Shown here one piece after another: positions 16,358 to 25,440 of a stretch of 51,864 nt of DNA. The notes beneath the pieces were generated by a model, which ran no database searches, was not told the DNA's origin, and saw only the letters and a list, made by a program, of their open reading frames with translations. Each line of letters opens with the position of its first letter. Position 1 is the first letter of the stretch. The stretch comes from Gemmatimonadota bacterium (GTDB lineage: Bacteria; Gemmatimonadota; Gemmatimonadetes; Longimicrobiales; Gaopeijiaceae): positions 1 through 51,864 of the forward strand of contig JAPPNO010000010.1 of the NCBI GenBank assembly GCA_028873845.1, given 5' to 3'. Position numbers and translations under genes: made by a program.

Positions 16358-16964
16358 TATCGGCGCTCTGGTCAGCAATGGGGATCTCGAAGATGTCGCG
16401 TTCCATGAGTTTGCCCACGGCCTCGGGTTTGGGCCCGGTTACTTCGACGACCACGACCTGCTCAACACCGGTTCCGACCCGCACTTCAGCGGACCGCTGG
16501 CGATCGCGGCGTTCAATTCCGCGGGCGGCACCTCGTACACGGGAGCCAAGGTGCCGGTCTCGTCACCTGACCACGCCCACTGGCCGGAGTCCGTATTCGA
16601 ACTTGAGGTGATGACTCCCCTGATGGACCCCGCCAGGACACACCCCTACAGCGCCGTCACGCTGCAGGCCATGGCCGATCTGGGCTATGTGGTCGACGTG
16701 TCGCTGGCGGACGACTATCAGCTGTCCGGCGTTTCGCCGCCGCGGGTGGCCGGCCCGGTAATCGACCTGAGCAACGATGTCGTGCAGGGACCGGTCATGG
16801 TCATCGATGCCGATGGCCGGATCGTTCGGGTGATTCCTCCTCCGCCGGGAACGGTCCTGCCGTCCTTCCAACGCAGGGAGGTGCAGCTCGACCGCCGCGA
16901 CAGTGACGGACCCGTCCGCTGGACCCGCATCCCGTCAACCCGGCGGCGTCCTTCCGGTCGCTGA
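16257..16964 (+). pseudogene. Leishmanolysin-like (M8) metallopeptidase domain, out of frame and missing its first part
   Basis: The frame from 16257 reads 'VDGPGGTVARASYC', 'MFDVDDIGAL', the zinc motif HEFAHGLG (HExxHxxG, from 16404), then 'SPDHAHWPESVFELEVMTPL' with the downstream His, and 'SAVTLQAMADLGYVVD'. This is the order seen in bacterial leishmanolysin-like domains. Family members usually have about 70-100 further residues (the 'AF..Aa.RWe.iI' region) between the stalk and the 'DGPGG' phrase. These are absent and the frame differs from the upstream Ig/CARDB part. A deletion with frameshift at ~16256 is the simplest reading. Its 3' end overlaps the convergent TPR gene by 30 bp. Confidence 0.75.
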
Positions 16965-18806
16965 CCGGTCCCGCCCCCTGCCCTGCCACACCCCCTGGGC
17001 CTGCCGCTCGATCGCTCTGAACCGGGAATCCGCCCTCAGCGGATCCCAAACCGGGTCCCGTCTCAGCGACAGCAACGCCGGATCCCTCCTGTCCACCGCA
17101 ATCTCCAGCTGTTCAAGGGCCCCCTCGAAGTCACCCAGACCGACCGCCGTCAACGCAAGCTCCACGCTGGACACCCGCTCGCCCCGCTGCTGCCGCGCCT
17201 GGTTGTTCCAGTCCCTCCACTCCCAGTAGGTCGCGGGGTCCAGGGGGTCGAAGCGGCCGCGCAATTCCTCGACCGCCGCGCGGGCGTCCGCCGTCTCACC
17301 CATCGTCGCCAGGATCCGCTCCTCCCGAACCTGGACCGCGCCGGCGTAGTCCTCCTGTCTGAGGTGCAGGTCCTCAAGCGCCATCCACGCCGGCACCAGC
17401 CGCGGACTCTCGTCCACCATGGACCGGAGTCCGGCGGCCGCGCTGTCGTATTGGCCCGCTTCCCAGTGGCGGCGGACCGCGGTCATCGGTGACGGCTGTC
17501 CGAGTCGCCTGCCGAGCCCCGTCTCCTCGCGCGCGTACCTGCGCCGGAGCGAATCGCCCGCCTCAAGTGCTCTCATGCCTCCGCCGAACGCCTCCTGGAT
17601 CGTGGCCCGCAGCCCTTCGAACGCTCCGCCGTGCTCCTGGTCCAGCCGGTCCTCCAGGACGACCATCACGGTCCTGACCTCGTCCTCGGCCCCGCCCAGC
17701 TCCGCGGCCATCTCCAGGTCTTCCCGGACCCTCGCGATCACATCGGGGGGGATCGAGTCGGCCTGCGCCAGCGCCGCCACCCGGGCACCCGCGCGCCACG
17801 CCCACGCCCTCGCAAAGGTCGTATCGTTGGCCACCGCCCGGTCGAACCAGGTCAGCGCGGTTTCCGGTCCCTCCGGCGAGCCGCGCTCGAGTTCCTCCCG
17901 GCCGTGCAGGAAGGCCCGGTGCGCCTCCGGATCCACCTGGGCGATCTGCTCCGGCGCGGGGACCACCTCCGCGCCCAGTTCCCCCTGCACCAGCGTGGCG
18001 ATGTCGACCGCGATCTCGGTCTGGAGGCGCAGGATGTCCTTCATCTCGCGCTGCCAGGTGAGCGACTCCATGTGGGTGTCCGAGGGCGCGTGAAGGAGCT
18101 GGATCGAGATGCGAACGCTGTCGCTCTCGGCAGTCATGGCAACCGAACCGGTGACGATGGCCTGTACCCGCAGTTCGGCCGCGATCTCCGGGAGCAGCTG
18201 GTCGGTGGTGCGGTAGCGCTCGACCGAGGTGCGCGAGACGACGCGCAGGCTGGTCAGCTCGCTCAGCCGCGTGATGATCTCGTCGTGGAGCTGGCGGGCG
18301 AAGAGGTCGTCACCCTCGGCGAAGTGGGCCAGCGGAAGGACGGCGATGGCGGTGATGGGGGCGGCGGGGTCGCGTGAGGCGAAGGCGGCGTCCGCGGGCT
18401 GCGCGGCCTCCCGCGGACGGCTGGCGTCCGGCGGTACCATGGCGCTCCGGCTGAACCACCAGGCGCCCAGTCCCGCCGAGACCGCCGTCACGCCGATCAG
18501 AGCCAGAACGGGAAGCAGCCGTCCCCGGCTCGCGGGAAGGAGGGACCGTGTGCGCGTCAGGCCCTCGTCACCGAGGTCGTATACCCACGACAGGGCCACC
18601 GCGACGGGAAACCCGAGGGTGACGAAGACCACCAGCGTCTGCAGCGCCCAATCCGGCGCGTTGAAGGCGGGCAGCACGATTTCGCCCAGTTGCAGCAGGA
18701 CGAAACCTCCGGCGACGTAGATGCCGCCGACCCGGAAGACGCCTCGGCGGCGCACTTCGGCCCAGAAGGTGTTCGGCTGCTGCATGTCGGGCTGTGGATC
18801 CGTCAC
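16935..18806 (-). CDS. Membrane protein with TolB/FlgO-like and TPR domains
   Basis: A 623-residue protein. The N terminus 'FWAEVRRRGVFRVGGIYVAGG' is followed by hydrophobic segments at roughly 25-48, 54-75 and 96-118. A periplasmic TolB-N/FlgO-like domain follows ('AIAVLPLAHFAEGDDLFARQ', 'LHDEIITRLSELTSLRVVSR', 'VQAIVTGSVAMTAESDSVRI'). The C-terminal ~330 residues are TPR-like helical repeats ('AHRAFLHGREELERG', 'TFARAWAWRAGARVAALAQ', 'LVPAWMALEDLHLRQEDYAG'). Similar proteins are usually annotated as TPR or adenylate-cyclase-associated proteins, but no cyclase domain is present here. It probably scaffolds an envelope complex or signalling. It converges on the M8 remnant with a 30-bp overlap of 3' ends. 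Confidence 0.8.
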   Translation of the reverse strand: MTDPQPDMQQPNTFWAEVRRRGVFRVGGIYVAGGFVLLQLGEIVLPAFNAPDWALQTLVVFVTLGFPVAVALSWVYDLGDEGLTRTRSLLPASRGRLLPVLALIGVTAVSAGLGAWWFSRSAMVPPDASRPREAAQPADAAFASRDPAAPITAIAVLPLAHFAEGDDLFARQLHDEIITRLSELTSLRVVSRTSVERYRTTDQLLPEIAAELRVQAIVTGSVAMTAESDSVRISIQLLHAPSDTHMESLTWQREMKDILRLQTEIAVDIATLVQGELGAEVVPAPEQIAQVDPEAHRAFLHGREELERGSPEGPETALTWFDRAVANDTTFARAWAWRAGARVAALAQADSIPPDVIARVREDLEMAAELGGAEDEVRTVMVVLEDRLDQEHGGAFEGLRATIQEAFGGGMRALEAGDSLRRRYAREETGLGRRLGQPSPMTAVRRHWEAGQYDSAAAGLRSMVDESPRLVPAWMALEDLHLRQEDYAGAVQVREERILATMGETADARAAVEELRGRFDPLDPATYWEWRDWNNQARQQRGERVSSVELALTAVGLGDFEGALEQLEIAVDRRDPALLSLRRDPVWDPLRADSRFRAIERQAQGVWQGRGRDRSATGRTPPG

Positions 18807-18845
18807 TTCGGTCCTCGCGGGTGACTGCGGGCTCGCGGCTGGTCG

Positions 18846-18863
18846 AATAGGCCTACTGTGAAT
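18846..18863 (+). promoter_or_regulatory. Intergenic 18-bp motif shared with 48563-48580
   Basis: AATAGGCCTACTGTGAAT matches AATAGGACCACTGTGAAT at 48563 in 16 of 18 positions. It lies in the divergent region between the TPR gene (start 18806, minus) and the Tat-SDR gene (start 19086, plus). GAATAGG is also directly repeated at 18845 and 18860. It could be a regulator-binding site; evidence is limited to the match. The rest of the 280-bp gap shows nothing else recognisable. Confidence 0.35.
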
Positions 18864-19085
18864 AGGACATCAAGATGGGGCGAGATGTTGCGCCACGGGA
18901 GACCCCGGACGGTCGGCGGTGCCGGTGCCGATCATTGCGGTGCGGGCCTGGGCGGCCATCTTCCTCGTGACGGGATTCCCGGGCACGCGCAGGCGCGACA
19001 TGCGAGCGAAGTATCGAGATGCACCTCGGTTCGCGCCGCCTGACGCCTGAGCCGACAGACCACCAGCGAGGGAGACACACGAACG

Positions 19086-20285
19086 ATGGACACGAACCGG
19101 AGAGCCTTTCTCAAGACCGCCACGGCTGCCGGCGGGGCGCTGGCGGCGGGCCTGGCGGGGGCCGGCAAGCTGGCGGGCGGGTCCACCGCCGCTGGCCACC
19201 CGGGTCTCGCCTCGTCGCGCCCCCCACCCCCCCGTTCCCTCAGGATCCTCATCCTCGGCGGGACCGGCTTCATCGGCCCGCACCAGGTCGAGTACGCCCT
19301 GTCGCGCGGCCATGAAGTCACCCTCTTCAACCGGGGACGGACCAACACGCACCTCTTCCCCGGGGTGGAGAAGCTCGTCGGGGATCGCGCGAATGACCTT
19401 TCCGCGCTGGAAGGGCGAAGCTGGGACGCGGTGGTGGACAACTCGGCGACGAGCGCCCCGCAGTGGGTGGAGCTGAGCGCGAACCTGCTCAAGGACAGCT
19501 GCGAACGCTACATCTTCGTCTCCACGCGTTCGGTCTACGCGGACACCAGCCGGGTCCCGATGACCATTGCCGCGCCCGTGTGGACGTATGAGCGTGCGGG
19601 GGTCGAGCCCGGTGCCGGGCGGCTGCCGTACGGGCTCGCCAAGGCCCTGTCCGAGCAGATCGCCCGTGACGCTTTCGGGCCCGAGCGCACCCTCGTCTTC
19701 CGGCCCGGCCTGATCATCGGTCCAGGCGACACGACGGACCGTTTCACCTATTGGCCCGTGCGCATTCATCGCGGCGGCGAGGTCCTCGCGCCCGGCGACG
19801 GCACCGACCCCGTTCAGATCATCGACGTGCGCGATTTCGGGGAATGGCTGATCGAGATGGCCGAGGCGGGGGAGTCGGGGACGTACAACGTGGTGGGACC
19901 GCGCACGCCCCGGCCCATGGCGGAGCTGCTCTACGGGATACGCGCGGTGACCACGGCCGAGACGACGTTCACCTGGGTCGACACGGACTTCCTGGTCAAC
20001 GCGGGGCTGCGGCCGTACCGGGAGTTGCCGGTGTGGCGGCCGGCGCGGGACGGGGCGGAGGGGTTCGCGCGGTTCGACCTCACGCCCGAGGTGGAGAAGG
20101 GGCTGACGTTCCGGTCGCTGGCGGATACGGCGGCGGCGACGCTGGAGTACCATTTTTCGCGGCCGGCCGAGCGGCAGGCGGCGCTGCGGGCGGGGGTGGG
20201 GGCGGAGCGGGAGCGCGAGGTGCTGGATCTGTGGCGGGCGTTTCGGCGGGCCGGGTCGAACCCTCTATTGGGGCGAAGGGCATGA
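19086..20285 (+). CDS. Tat-exported NAD-dependent epimerase/dehydratase-like SDR
   Basis: The N terminus 'MDTNRRAFLKTATAAGGALA' is a twin-arginine signal, so a folded, cofactor-loaded enzyme should be exported. After a Pro-rich linker, the extended-SDR fold starts with 'RILILGGTGFIGPHQVEYAL' (Rossmann GxxGxxG), 'GHEVTLFNRG', and 'YIFVSTRSVYA'. The active-site Tyr/Lys pair is likely in 'PYGLAKALSEQ' (YxxxK, Y-G-L-A-K). It resembles the subgroup related to chloroplast mRNA-binding CSP41 and sugar-nucleotide reductases. Length 399 aa. The gene starts a run of six closely spaced genes ending at 26739 and sits 32 bp before the amidohydrolase. The substrate is unknown. Confidence 0.85.
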   Translation: MDTNRRAFLKTATAAGGALAAGLAGAGKLAGGSTAAGHPGLASSRPPPPRSLRILILGGTGFIGPHQVEYALSRGHEVTLFNRGRTNTHLFPGVEKLVGDRANDLSALEGRSWDAVVDNSATSAPQWVELSANLLKDSCERYIFVSTRSVYADTSRVPMTIAAPVWTYERAGVEPGAGRLPYGLAKALSEQIARDAFGPERTLVFRPGLIIGPGDTTDRFTYWPVRIHRGGEVLAPGDGTDPVQIIDVRDFGEWLIEMAEAGESGTYNVVGPRTPRPMAELLYGIRAVTTAETTFTWVDTDFLVNAGLRPYRELPVWRPARDGAEGFARFDLTPEVEKGLTFRSLADTAAATLEYHFSRPAERQAALRAGVGAEREREVLDLWRAFRRAGSNPLLGRRA

Positions 20286-20317
20286 GGCTTTTCCCAACCA
20301 ACAGGAAGACCGAAACG

Positions 20318-22069
20318 ATGAGATACTCCGCACTGTCGGCCAAGCGGTTCGTGCGCACGGCCTCGCTTGCCGGCGGCATCCTCCTCCTCGCCGCCTGCGC
20401 CGATTCGCAGCCCGGCGCCGACGCGCCCACGACCGCCGACCTCGTGCTCCGCGGCGGGGTCGTCGCGACCGTCGACGCCGACAACACCATGGCCGAGGCC
20501 CTCGCCATTACCGACGGCTGGATTGTCGCGGTGGGCAGCAACGATAAGGTGGGCGCGTACATAGGCGGCGAAACCGAGGTCATTGAGCTCGATGGCCGCT
20601 TCGCTGCGCCCGGGTTCATCGAGGGACACGGGCACTACATGAGCCTGGGCAACAGCAAGACAATCCTGGACCTCAACGGCGCCGCAAACTGGGACGCCAT
20701 CGTGGAGATGGTGGCCGAGGCGGCCCGGGAAGCCGAGCCAGGTCAATGGATACGCGGGCGCGGCTGGCACCAGGAGAAGTGGGATCGCGCGCCCGATCCG
20801 GCCGCCGAGGGCAATCCGACCCACGCGTCCCTCTCCGCGGTCAGCCCCGACAACCCGGTCCTCCTGGGCCACGCCTCCGGTCACGCCGCCTTCGCCAACG
20901 CGGCCGCCCTGACCGCCGCCGGCTACAACCGCGACTCCGAGCCCCCGCCCGGAGGCGAACTGGTCCGTGATGAGAACGGCGAACTCACCGGCCTCCTCCG
21001 CGAGACCGCCCAGCGCCCGGTTTCCGCAGCCTTCACCCGCTCCCAGTCGGGCCGCACCGCGGAACAGATCGACGCGCAGTTCCGCCGCGAGGTCGCGCTG
21101 GCCGCCGAAGAGGCCCTCTCGAAGGGTGTCACCTCGTTCCAGGACGCGGGCACGCCCTTTTCAACCATTGACCGGCTCAAGCAACTGGAAGACGAGGGCG
21201 CGCTCCCGGTCCGCCTCTACGTCATGGTGCGCGGCCAGTCCAACGAGGAGATGGACGCGCGCCTGGCCGGCTACTACATGCCGTCGGAGGGCGACGACTA
21301 CCTGACCGTGCGCTCCGTCAAGCGCCAGATCGACGGGGCGCTGGGGTCGCACGGGGCGTGGCTGCTGGAGCCGTACGAGGACATGCCCTCGTCTACCGGC
21401 CTCGTGCTGGAACCCGTCGAGGACATCGCCGGCACCGCGCACGTCGCCGTCAAGCACGGCTACCAGGTCAACACGCATGCGATCGGCGACCGCGCAAACC
21501 GCGAAGTCCTCGACATCTACCAGGCCGTCTTCGACTCGGCGGGCGCGGGGGACGACCTGCGCTGGCGCATCGAGCACGCGCAGCACGTCCACCCCGACGA
21601 CATCCCCCGCTTCGCCGAACTGGGCGTACTCGCCTCCATGCAGGGCGTCCACGCCACCTCAGACGCGCCCTGGATCCCCCTCCGCCTGGGCGACGATCGC
21701 GCCGAAAAGCGAAGCTACATGTGGCGCGCGTTCATGAACGCAGGCGTCCCCATCAACAACGGAACAGATGTTCCAGTCGAGGACATCGACCCGCTGGCCA
21801 GCTTCCGCTCGTCGGTCACGCGTCAGACGGCGGACGGATCCGTCTTCTACCCGGAGCAGAAGATGACCCGCACCGAGGCGCTCCGCAGCTACACCATCAA
21901 CAACGCATTCGCGGCCTTCGAGGAGGCGTACAAGGGGTCGCTCGAGGTCGGGAAGCTGGGCGATGTGGTCGTGATCGACCGCGACATCCTGACCGTGCCG
22001 GACGCGGAGCTCGCGGATGCGCGCGTGGACGTGACGATCGTGGGCGGGGAGGTGCGGTATGCGCGGTAG
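20318..22069 (+). CDS. Amidohydrolase_3 family lipoprotein (YtcJ-like)
   Basis: A 583-residue exported metal-dependent amidohydrolase. The ATG at 20318 opens a signal with lipobox LLAAC (Cys 27); an upstream in-frame ATG at 20282 only lengthens the leader. Catalytic motifs: 'FIEGHGHYMSLG' (HxH), 'NTHAIGDRANREVLD', 'RIEHAQHVHPDD', and the late Asp in 'INNGTDVPVEDIDPLASF'. The composite barrel is completed by the C-terminal 'GKLGDVVVIDRDI'. YtcJ-like enzymes hydrolyse amide or cyclic C-N bonds, and the exact substrate here is unknown. The stop overlaps the start of the RidA gene, indicating translational coupling. An exported amidohydrolase next to an exported RidA suggests shared chemistry on nitrogen compounds in the envelope. 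Confidence 0.88.
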   Translation: MRYSALSAKRFVRTASLAGGILLLAACADSQPGADAPTTADLVLRGGVVATVDADNTMAEALAITDGWIVAVGSNDKVGAYIGGETEVIELDGRFAAPGFIEGHGHYMSLGNSKTILDLNGAANWDAIVEMVAEAAREAEPGQWIRGRGWHQEKWDRAPDPAAEGNPTHASLSAVSPDNPVLLGHASGHAAFANAAALTAAGYNRDSEPPPGGELVRDENGELTGLLRETAQRPVSAAFTRSQSGRTAEQIDAQFRREVALAAEEALSKGVTSFQDAGTPFSTIDRLKQLEDEGALPVRLYVMVRGQSNEEMDARLAGYYMPSEGDDYLTVRSVKRQIDGALGSHGAWLLEPYEDMPSSTGLVLEPVEDIAGTAHVAVKHGYQVNTHAIGDRANREVLDIYQAVFDSAGAGDDLRWRIEHAQHVHPDDIPRFAELGVLASMQGVHATSDAPWIPLRLGDDRAEKRSYMWRAFMNAGVPINNGTDVPVEDIDPLASFRSSVTRQTADGSVFYPEQKMTRTEALRSYTINNAFAAFEEAYKGSLEVGKLGDVVVIDRDILTVPDAELADARVDVTIVGGEVRYAR

Positions 22070-22730
22070 GGGCTTGTCGCCAGGTCCGCGCCACATGCGC
22101 GGAAGAGGTGGTCCGGGGGATGAAGGGCGACGGTTTGCGCCATTGCAACGGCCGCGTTCAGGACCGGCCGCCCTCCGGCCCCGTTGCGCCTGCATCAGCC
22201 TTCCCCTGGCCGCGCTCGTCACCATCATCGCGTGCGAGTCACCCCCTTCACCCGGCGACAATCAACAACCGGAGGGCGGCGCAATGGCCGAAACGGGCCC
22301 CACCGAACACACTGCCCAGGAGGGCGGCGCAATGGCCGAACCCACCCCGATCGAACACATCGTCCCCGAGGGCGTCGCCCGCCTTCCCGTCTTCACCCCT
22401 GCGGTGCGCGTCGGCGACCTCGTCTTCCTCTCCGGCGCCATCGGGACTCCGCCCACCGGTGAACTGCGCGTCGTGGAGGGCGGCGTCGGCCCCGAGACAC
22501 GCGCAACCATGGACAACATCGGCCGCGTCCTAAAGGCGGCGGGGCTCGGCTTCGAGGACCTCGTGAAGTGCACGGTCTTCCTGGCCGACATCGCCGACTA
22601 CGCGGCCATGAACGAGGTCTACGTCACATACTTCGAGGGCATGGAACCGCCCGCGCGCTCCGCCATGGCCGGGAGCGGGCTGGCACTCGGGGCGAAGGTG
22701 GAGATCGAGTGTATTGCGAGAGGGAAGTAG
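22059..22730 (+). CDS. RidA/YjgF family protein with lipoprotein leader
   Basis: The RidA domain occupies the last ~130 residues: 'RLPVFTPAVRVGDLVFLSGA', 'RATMDNIGRVLKAAGLGFED', 'VKCTVFLADIADYAAMNEVY', and 'PPARSAMAGSGLALGAKVEI'. The Arg in 'ARSA' corresponds to the catalytic/carboxylate-binding Arg of active RidA imine deaminases. Upstream is a long leader with a hydrophobic stretch and lipobox-like 'LVTIIAC', so the full product may be lipid-anchored. RidA proteins are usually cytosolic, so this is unusual. Two 'gcaATGGCC' starts (22284, 22332) within a 48-bp tandem repeat could alternatively give a cytosolic form. The ATG at 22059 overlaps the amidohydrolase stop by 11 bp. Confidence 0.82.
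   Translation: MRGRGLSPGPRHMRGRGGPGDEGRRFAPLQRPRSGPAALRPRCACISLPLAALVTIIACESPPSPGDNQQPEGGAMAETGPTEHTAQEGGAMAEPTPIEHIVPEGVARLPVFTPAVRVGDLVFLSGAIGTPPTGELRVVEGGVGPETRATMDNIGRVLKAAGLGFEDLVKCTVFLADIADYAAMNEVYVTYFEGMEPPARSAMAGSGLALGAKVEIECIARGK
22272..22367 (+). repeat. 48-bp tandem repeat carrying duplicated start-like sites in the RidA gene
   Basis: Two 48-bp units (22272-22319 and 22320-22367) begin with an identical 21-bp block that contains a purine-rich GAGGGC and an ATG 12 bp later. They encode 'EGGAMAETGPTEHTAQ' and 'EGGAMAEPTPIEHIVP'. Confidence 0.65.
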
Positions 22731-24034
22731 CGAAGACGGTCTTGGCGGGAAGGCGGTTGCGGGCCCTCCGATCCATCGCCGGATGCTGCGCGGGCCTGTT
22801 GGGCATTGCGTTTTCGGGTTGCGGTGGCGCTGAGCAGGACCCACCGGAAGTCGAGAACCCCATCGCCAGCGAGATGCACGACAGCGGCGGCATCCGCATC
22901 ATCGAGAACGACCGGCCTCCCGATGGCTCGCGGCTCGACTGGCGAATCGGCCCCGAGCCGGCCGTGTCCATCGGCACGCGCGAGGGCGAGGACCCCTACC
23001 TGCTGCACCGGGTCTCCGACGCCACGAGGATGCGCGACGGACGGATCGTCGTAGCGAACGGGGGGTCGAGCGAACTCAGGTTCTTCGACTCCCTGGGCAA
23101 CCACCTGGCAAACCGGGGGGGCTCCGGCGAAGGACCCGGTGAGTTCGTTTTCCTCCGGCGCGTCGATCCGTGGCCGGGCGATTCGATCGTAGCCTGGGAG
23201 GCGCCGCGTCTCGGCTTCTCCGTATTCGACAGCGGCGGCAGCTTCGGACGCACCTTCACACTGTTGAACGCGAATCCACGACCCTTGCGCCCGTCGCCCG
23301 AGTCCGCCGCACCAGCCACGACGCCCGCCGGACACCAGGGTGGACCGGTCCCCCGCGGCATGTCTGCCGGGATGTTGCTGTGGCTCCCGGTTTCAGCCAC
23401 AACAGACGGCGGGATCCTCGCAATTGCGGGCGGCACGGACGAGAACACGACCGTCGCGCAAATCAGAGGCAGCGAAGGAGGGGAACTGAGCTCCCCGGTT
23501 ACGCATCCGGGCCCGGAGCCCATGCTGTTGACCCAGGCCTACGCCGGAGAACCGGCCGTGGTGCCCTGGGGCGATCTCATGATCGTCACCAGCACGATGC
23601 GCTACGAGTTGAAGGCCTTCGGCCGGGACGGCGAGCTCGCCCGAATCGTCCGGCGCGGCCATGAGCTGCGGGCGCCCACCGAGGCCGAGGTATTCGCCTA
23701 CATGGAGGAGAACTCCCCTCCCGGAATGAGTCCCGAACAGATCCGCCGCCAATTCCAATCCCTGACGGTCCCCGAGCACTTCCCCGCCTTCGGCAGGATC
23801 ATGACCGACGCGGCAGGTCACCTCTGGGTGCGGGAATACGACCTGCCCGACATGGAGAGGGACGCACCGCTGTGGACCGTCTTCGACGCGGAGGGGCGGG
23901 TGTTGGGGTTCGTGGAGACGCCGAAGGGCCTGGGGATCTACGAGATCGGCGAGGACTACATCCTGGGGAAGGTGCGGGATGAGCTCATGGTCGAGCATGT
24001 GCAGCTGTGGCCGCTGGCGCGATCAGGTATGTGA
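22709..24034 (+). CDS. Six-bladed beta-propeller lipoprotein, array B copy 1
   Basis: Conserved propeller blocks: 'HDSGGIRIIEN', 'SRLDWRIGPEPAVSIG', 'ATRMRDGRIVVANGGSSELR', 'GSGEGPGEF', 'WGDLMIVTSTMRYELKAF', 'LWVREYDLPD', 'VFDAEGRVLGFVETPKGL', and 'YEIGEDYILGKVRDELMVE'. The GTG at 22709 was chosen: it follows AAGGTGGAG (22694-22702), overlaps the RidA stop by 22 bp, and gives a signal ending in the lipobox-like 'IAFSGC'. TTG starts at 22742 or 22757 are alternatives. There is a Pro/Ala-rich insert at ~190-220 ('SPESAAPATTPAGHQGG'). It is translationally linked to RidA and precedes two more propellers, so it is probably part of the same envelope complex. Ligand unknown. Confidence 0.83.
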   Translation: MYCEREVAKTVLAGRRLRALRSIAGCCAGLLGIAFSGCGGAEQDPPEVENPIASEMHDSGGIRIIENDRPPDGSRLDWRIGPEPAVSIGTREGEDPYLLHRVSDATRMRDGRIVVANGGSSELRFFDSLGNHLANRGGSGEGPGEFVFLRRVDPWPGDSIVAWEAPRLGFSVFDSGGSFGRTFTLLNANPRPLRPSPESAAPATTPAGHQGGPVPRGMSAGMLLWLPVSATTDGGILAIAGGTDENTTVAQIRGSEGGELSSPVTHPGPEPMLLTQAYAGEPAVVPWGDLMIVTSTMRYELKAFGRDGELARIVRRGHELRAPTEAEVFAYMEENSPPGMSPEQIRRQFQSLTVPEHFPAFGRIMTDAAGHLWVREYDLPDMERDAPLWTVFDAEGRVLGFVETPKGLGIYEIGEDYILGKVRDELMVEHVQLWPLARSGM

Positions 24035-24083
24035 GCCGCATTTCCGGGCGCCATTCGTCCGCATCACCATGGAGGACATTGAT

Positions 24084-25394
24084 ATGAAGAGAAGCCGAAC
24101 TTGGCGCGTCGCGGGGGCCATGGCGCTCGTGGCCGTCGCCGCGTGCGAGCCGCGGGACGACACGGAAGCGTCGGGGTCCGACGCGGCAGCCGCGCCGCAA
24201 CACGAGATTCACGACAGCGCCGGGATTCGGATCATCCAGAACCGGGCACCGGCACCCGGTTCGCGCCTGGGGTGGGTCGTCGGAGAGGAGCCCCTTGTGT
24301 CCATCGGCACTCGCGACGCCTCCGACGCCTTCCAGTTCCACCGGGTCGGCGACGCGACCAGGCTCGGGGACGGTAGGATCGTCGTCGCCAATGGCGGCTC
24401 GAACGAGCTCCTGGTCTTCGACGCGGATGGGAACCACCTCGGCGCCTGGGCGGGCGAGGGCGATGGACCCGGCGAGTTCTGGGACCTCTCCACCGTGCGT
24501 CCGTGGCCCGGGGACTCCCTGATCGCCGGGGACGACCTGCAGGGGCGGGCCTCCATCTTCGGCCTGTCCGGGGCGCACGGCCGGACGTTGTCGTTGCGCG
24601 GCCCGCCCGATCCTGCCACGCGGGAGATGGCGGCGGCCGGTCAGGCGCCGGAGGCCGAAATCGGCAGCGTCGAGCCCCATATCGTACTCAGAGTGTTGCC
24701 CGACGGCACCTTGCTCACGCGCACCCCCCGGGGCTACGCCCAGGGGTTCCACCGGTGGGAGTCCCCGTATGCGCTGATGGACGCCGACGGAGCGACCCGC
24801 GCGTCGCTCGGCAACTACCTCGGCATCGAGACCTTTTCCGCGTTCTACCAGCAGGCCGACGGGAACTATGCCGTCATTCCGTTGTGGCATCCCTTCGGCA
24901 AGACGACGGTCACCACGGCGTGGGGGGATCTGGCCGCAATCGGCGACACCGAGACCTACGAGATCAGGGCCTACCGGAGCGACGGATCGCTGGCCCGGAT
25001 TGTCCGCCGCGACCACGAGATGAGAATCCCCACACAGGCCGAACAGGACGAGGCATTTAGCGACCGGTTCGCGGGGCTCTCGGAGGAAGACCGCGAACCG
25101 AGGATGGAGGTCGCCGCCACTGTCCCGCTGGTAGAGAGTTTTCCGGCGTACTCCAGACTCCGCGGCGACGCCCCGGGCAACCTCTGGGTCGGGGAGTTCA
25201 GGCTTCCCGAGGCCGCGTACGAGGGGGCGTTATGGACCGTCTTCGACGCGGAGGGGCGGGTGCTGGGGTTCGTGGAGACGCCGGGCGGGTTGAGCATCTT
25301 CGAGATCGGCGAGGACTACATTCTGGGGAGTACCACCGACGAGGTGGATGTCGAGTACGTGCAGCTGTGGGAGCTCGGCAGGTCGAATCGCTGA
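24084..25394 (+). CDS. Six-bladed beta-propeller lipoprotein, array B copy 2
   Basis: A 436-residue paralogue. The ATG at 24084 has a strong ribosome-binding site (GGAGG, 24071-24075, 8-nt spacing), which decides it over the ATG at 24069. The signal ends in the lipobox AVAAC. Blocks: 'HDSAGIRIIQN', 'SRLGWVVGEEPLVSIG', 'ATRLGDGRIVVANGGSNELL', 'GEGDGPGEF', 'WGDLAAIGDTETYEIRAY', 'LWVGEF', 'VFDAEGRVLGFVETPGGL' and 'FEIGEDYILGSTTDEVDVE'. The gap to the preceding copy is 49 bp. The 3' third is nearly identical in DNA to copy 1 around the 'FDAEGRVLGFVETP' segment, indicating recent duplication or gene conversion. Confidence 0.88.
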   Translation: MKRSRTWRVAGAMALVAVAACEPRDDTEASGSDAAAAPQHEIHDSAGIRIIQNRAPAPGSRLGWVVGEEPLVSIGTRDASDAFQFHRVGDATRLGDGRIVVANGGSNELLVFDADGNHLGAWAGEGDGPGEFWDLSTVRPWPGDSLIAGDDLQGRASIFGLSGAHGRTLSLRGPPDPATREMAAAGQAPEAEIGSVEPHIVLRVLPDGTLLTRTPRGYAQGFHRWESPYALMDADGATRASLGNYLGIETFSAFYQQADGNYAVIPLWHPFGKTTVTTAWGDLAAIGDTETYEIRAYRSDGSLARIVRRDHEMRIPTQAEQDEAFSDRFAGLSEEDREPRMEVAATVPLVESFPAYSRLRGDAPGNLWVGEFRLPEAAYEGALWTVFDAEGRVLGFVETPGGLSIFEIGEDYILGSTTDEVDVEYVQLWELGRSNR

Positions 25395-25440
25395 TGCCGT
25401 ACCCGGGTGCCGAAGGCGGTCACCGCCGGAAAACACGACC

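Noticed and set aside
19751-20317. N-terminal extension of the amidohydrolase frame through the SDR gene
   Set aside because: The extension is the out-of-frame shadow of the SDR. The true start has a lipoprotein signal at 20318.
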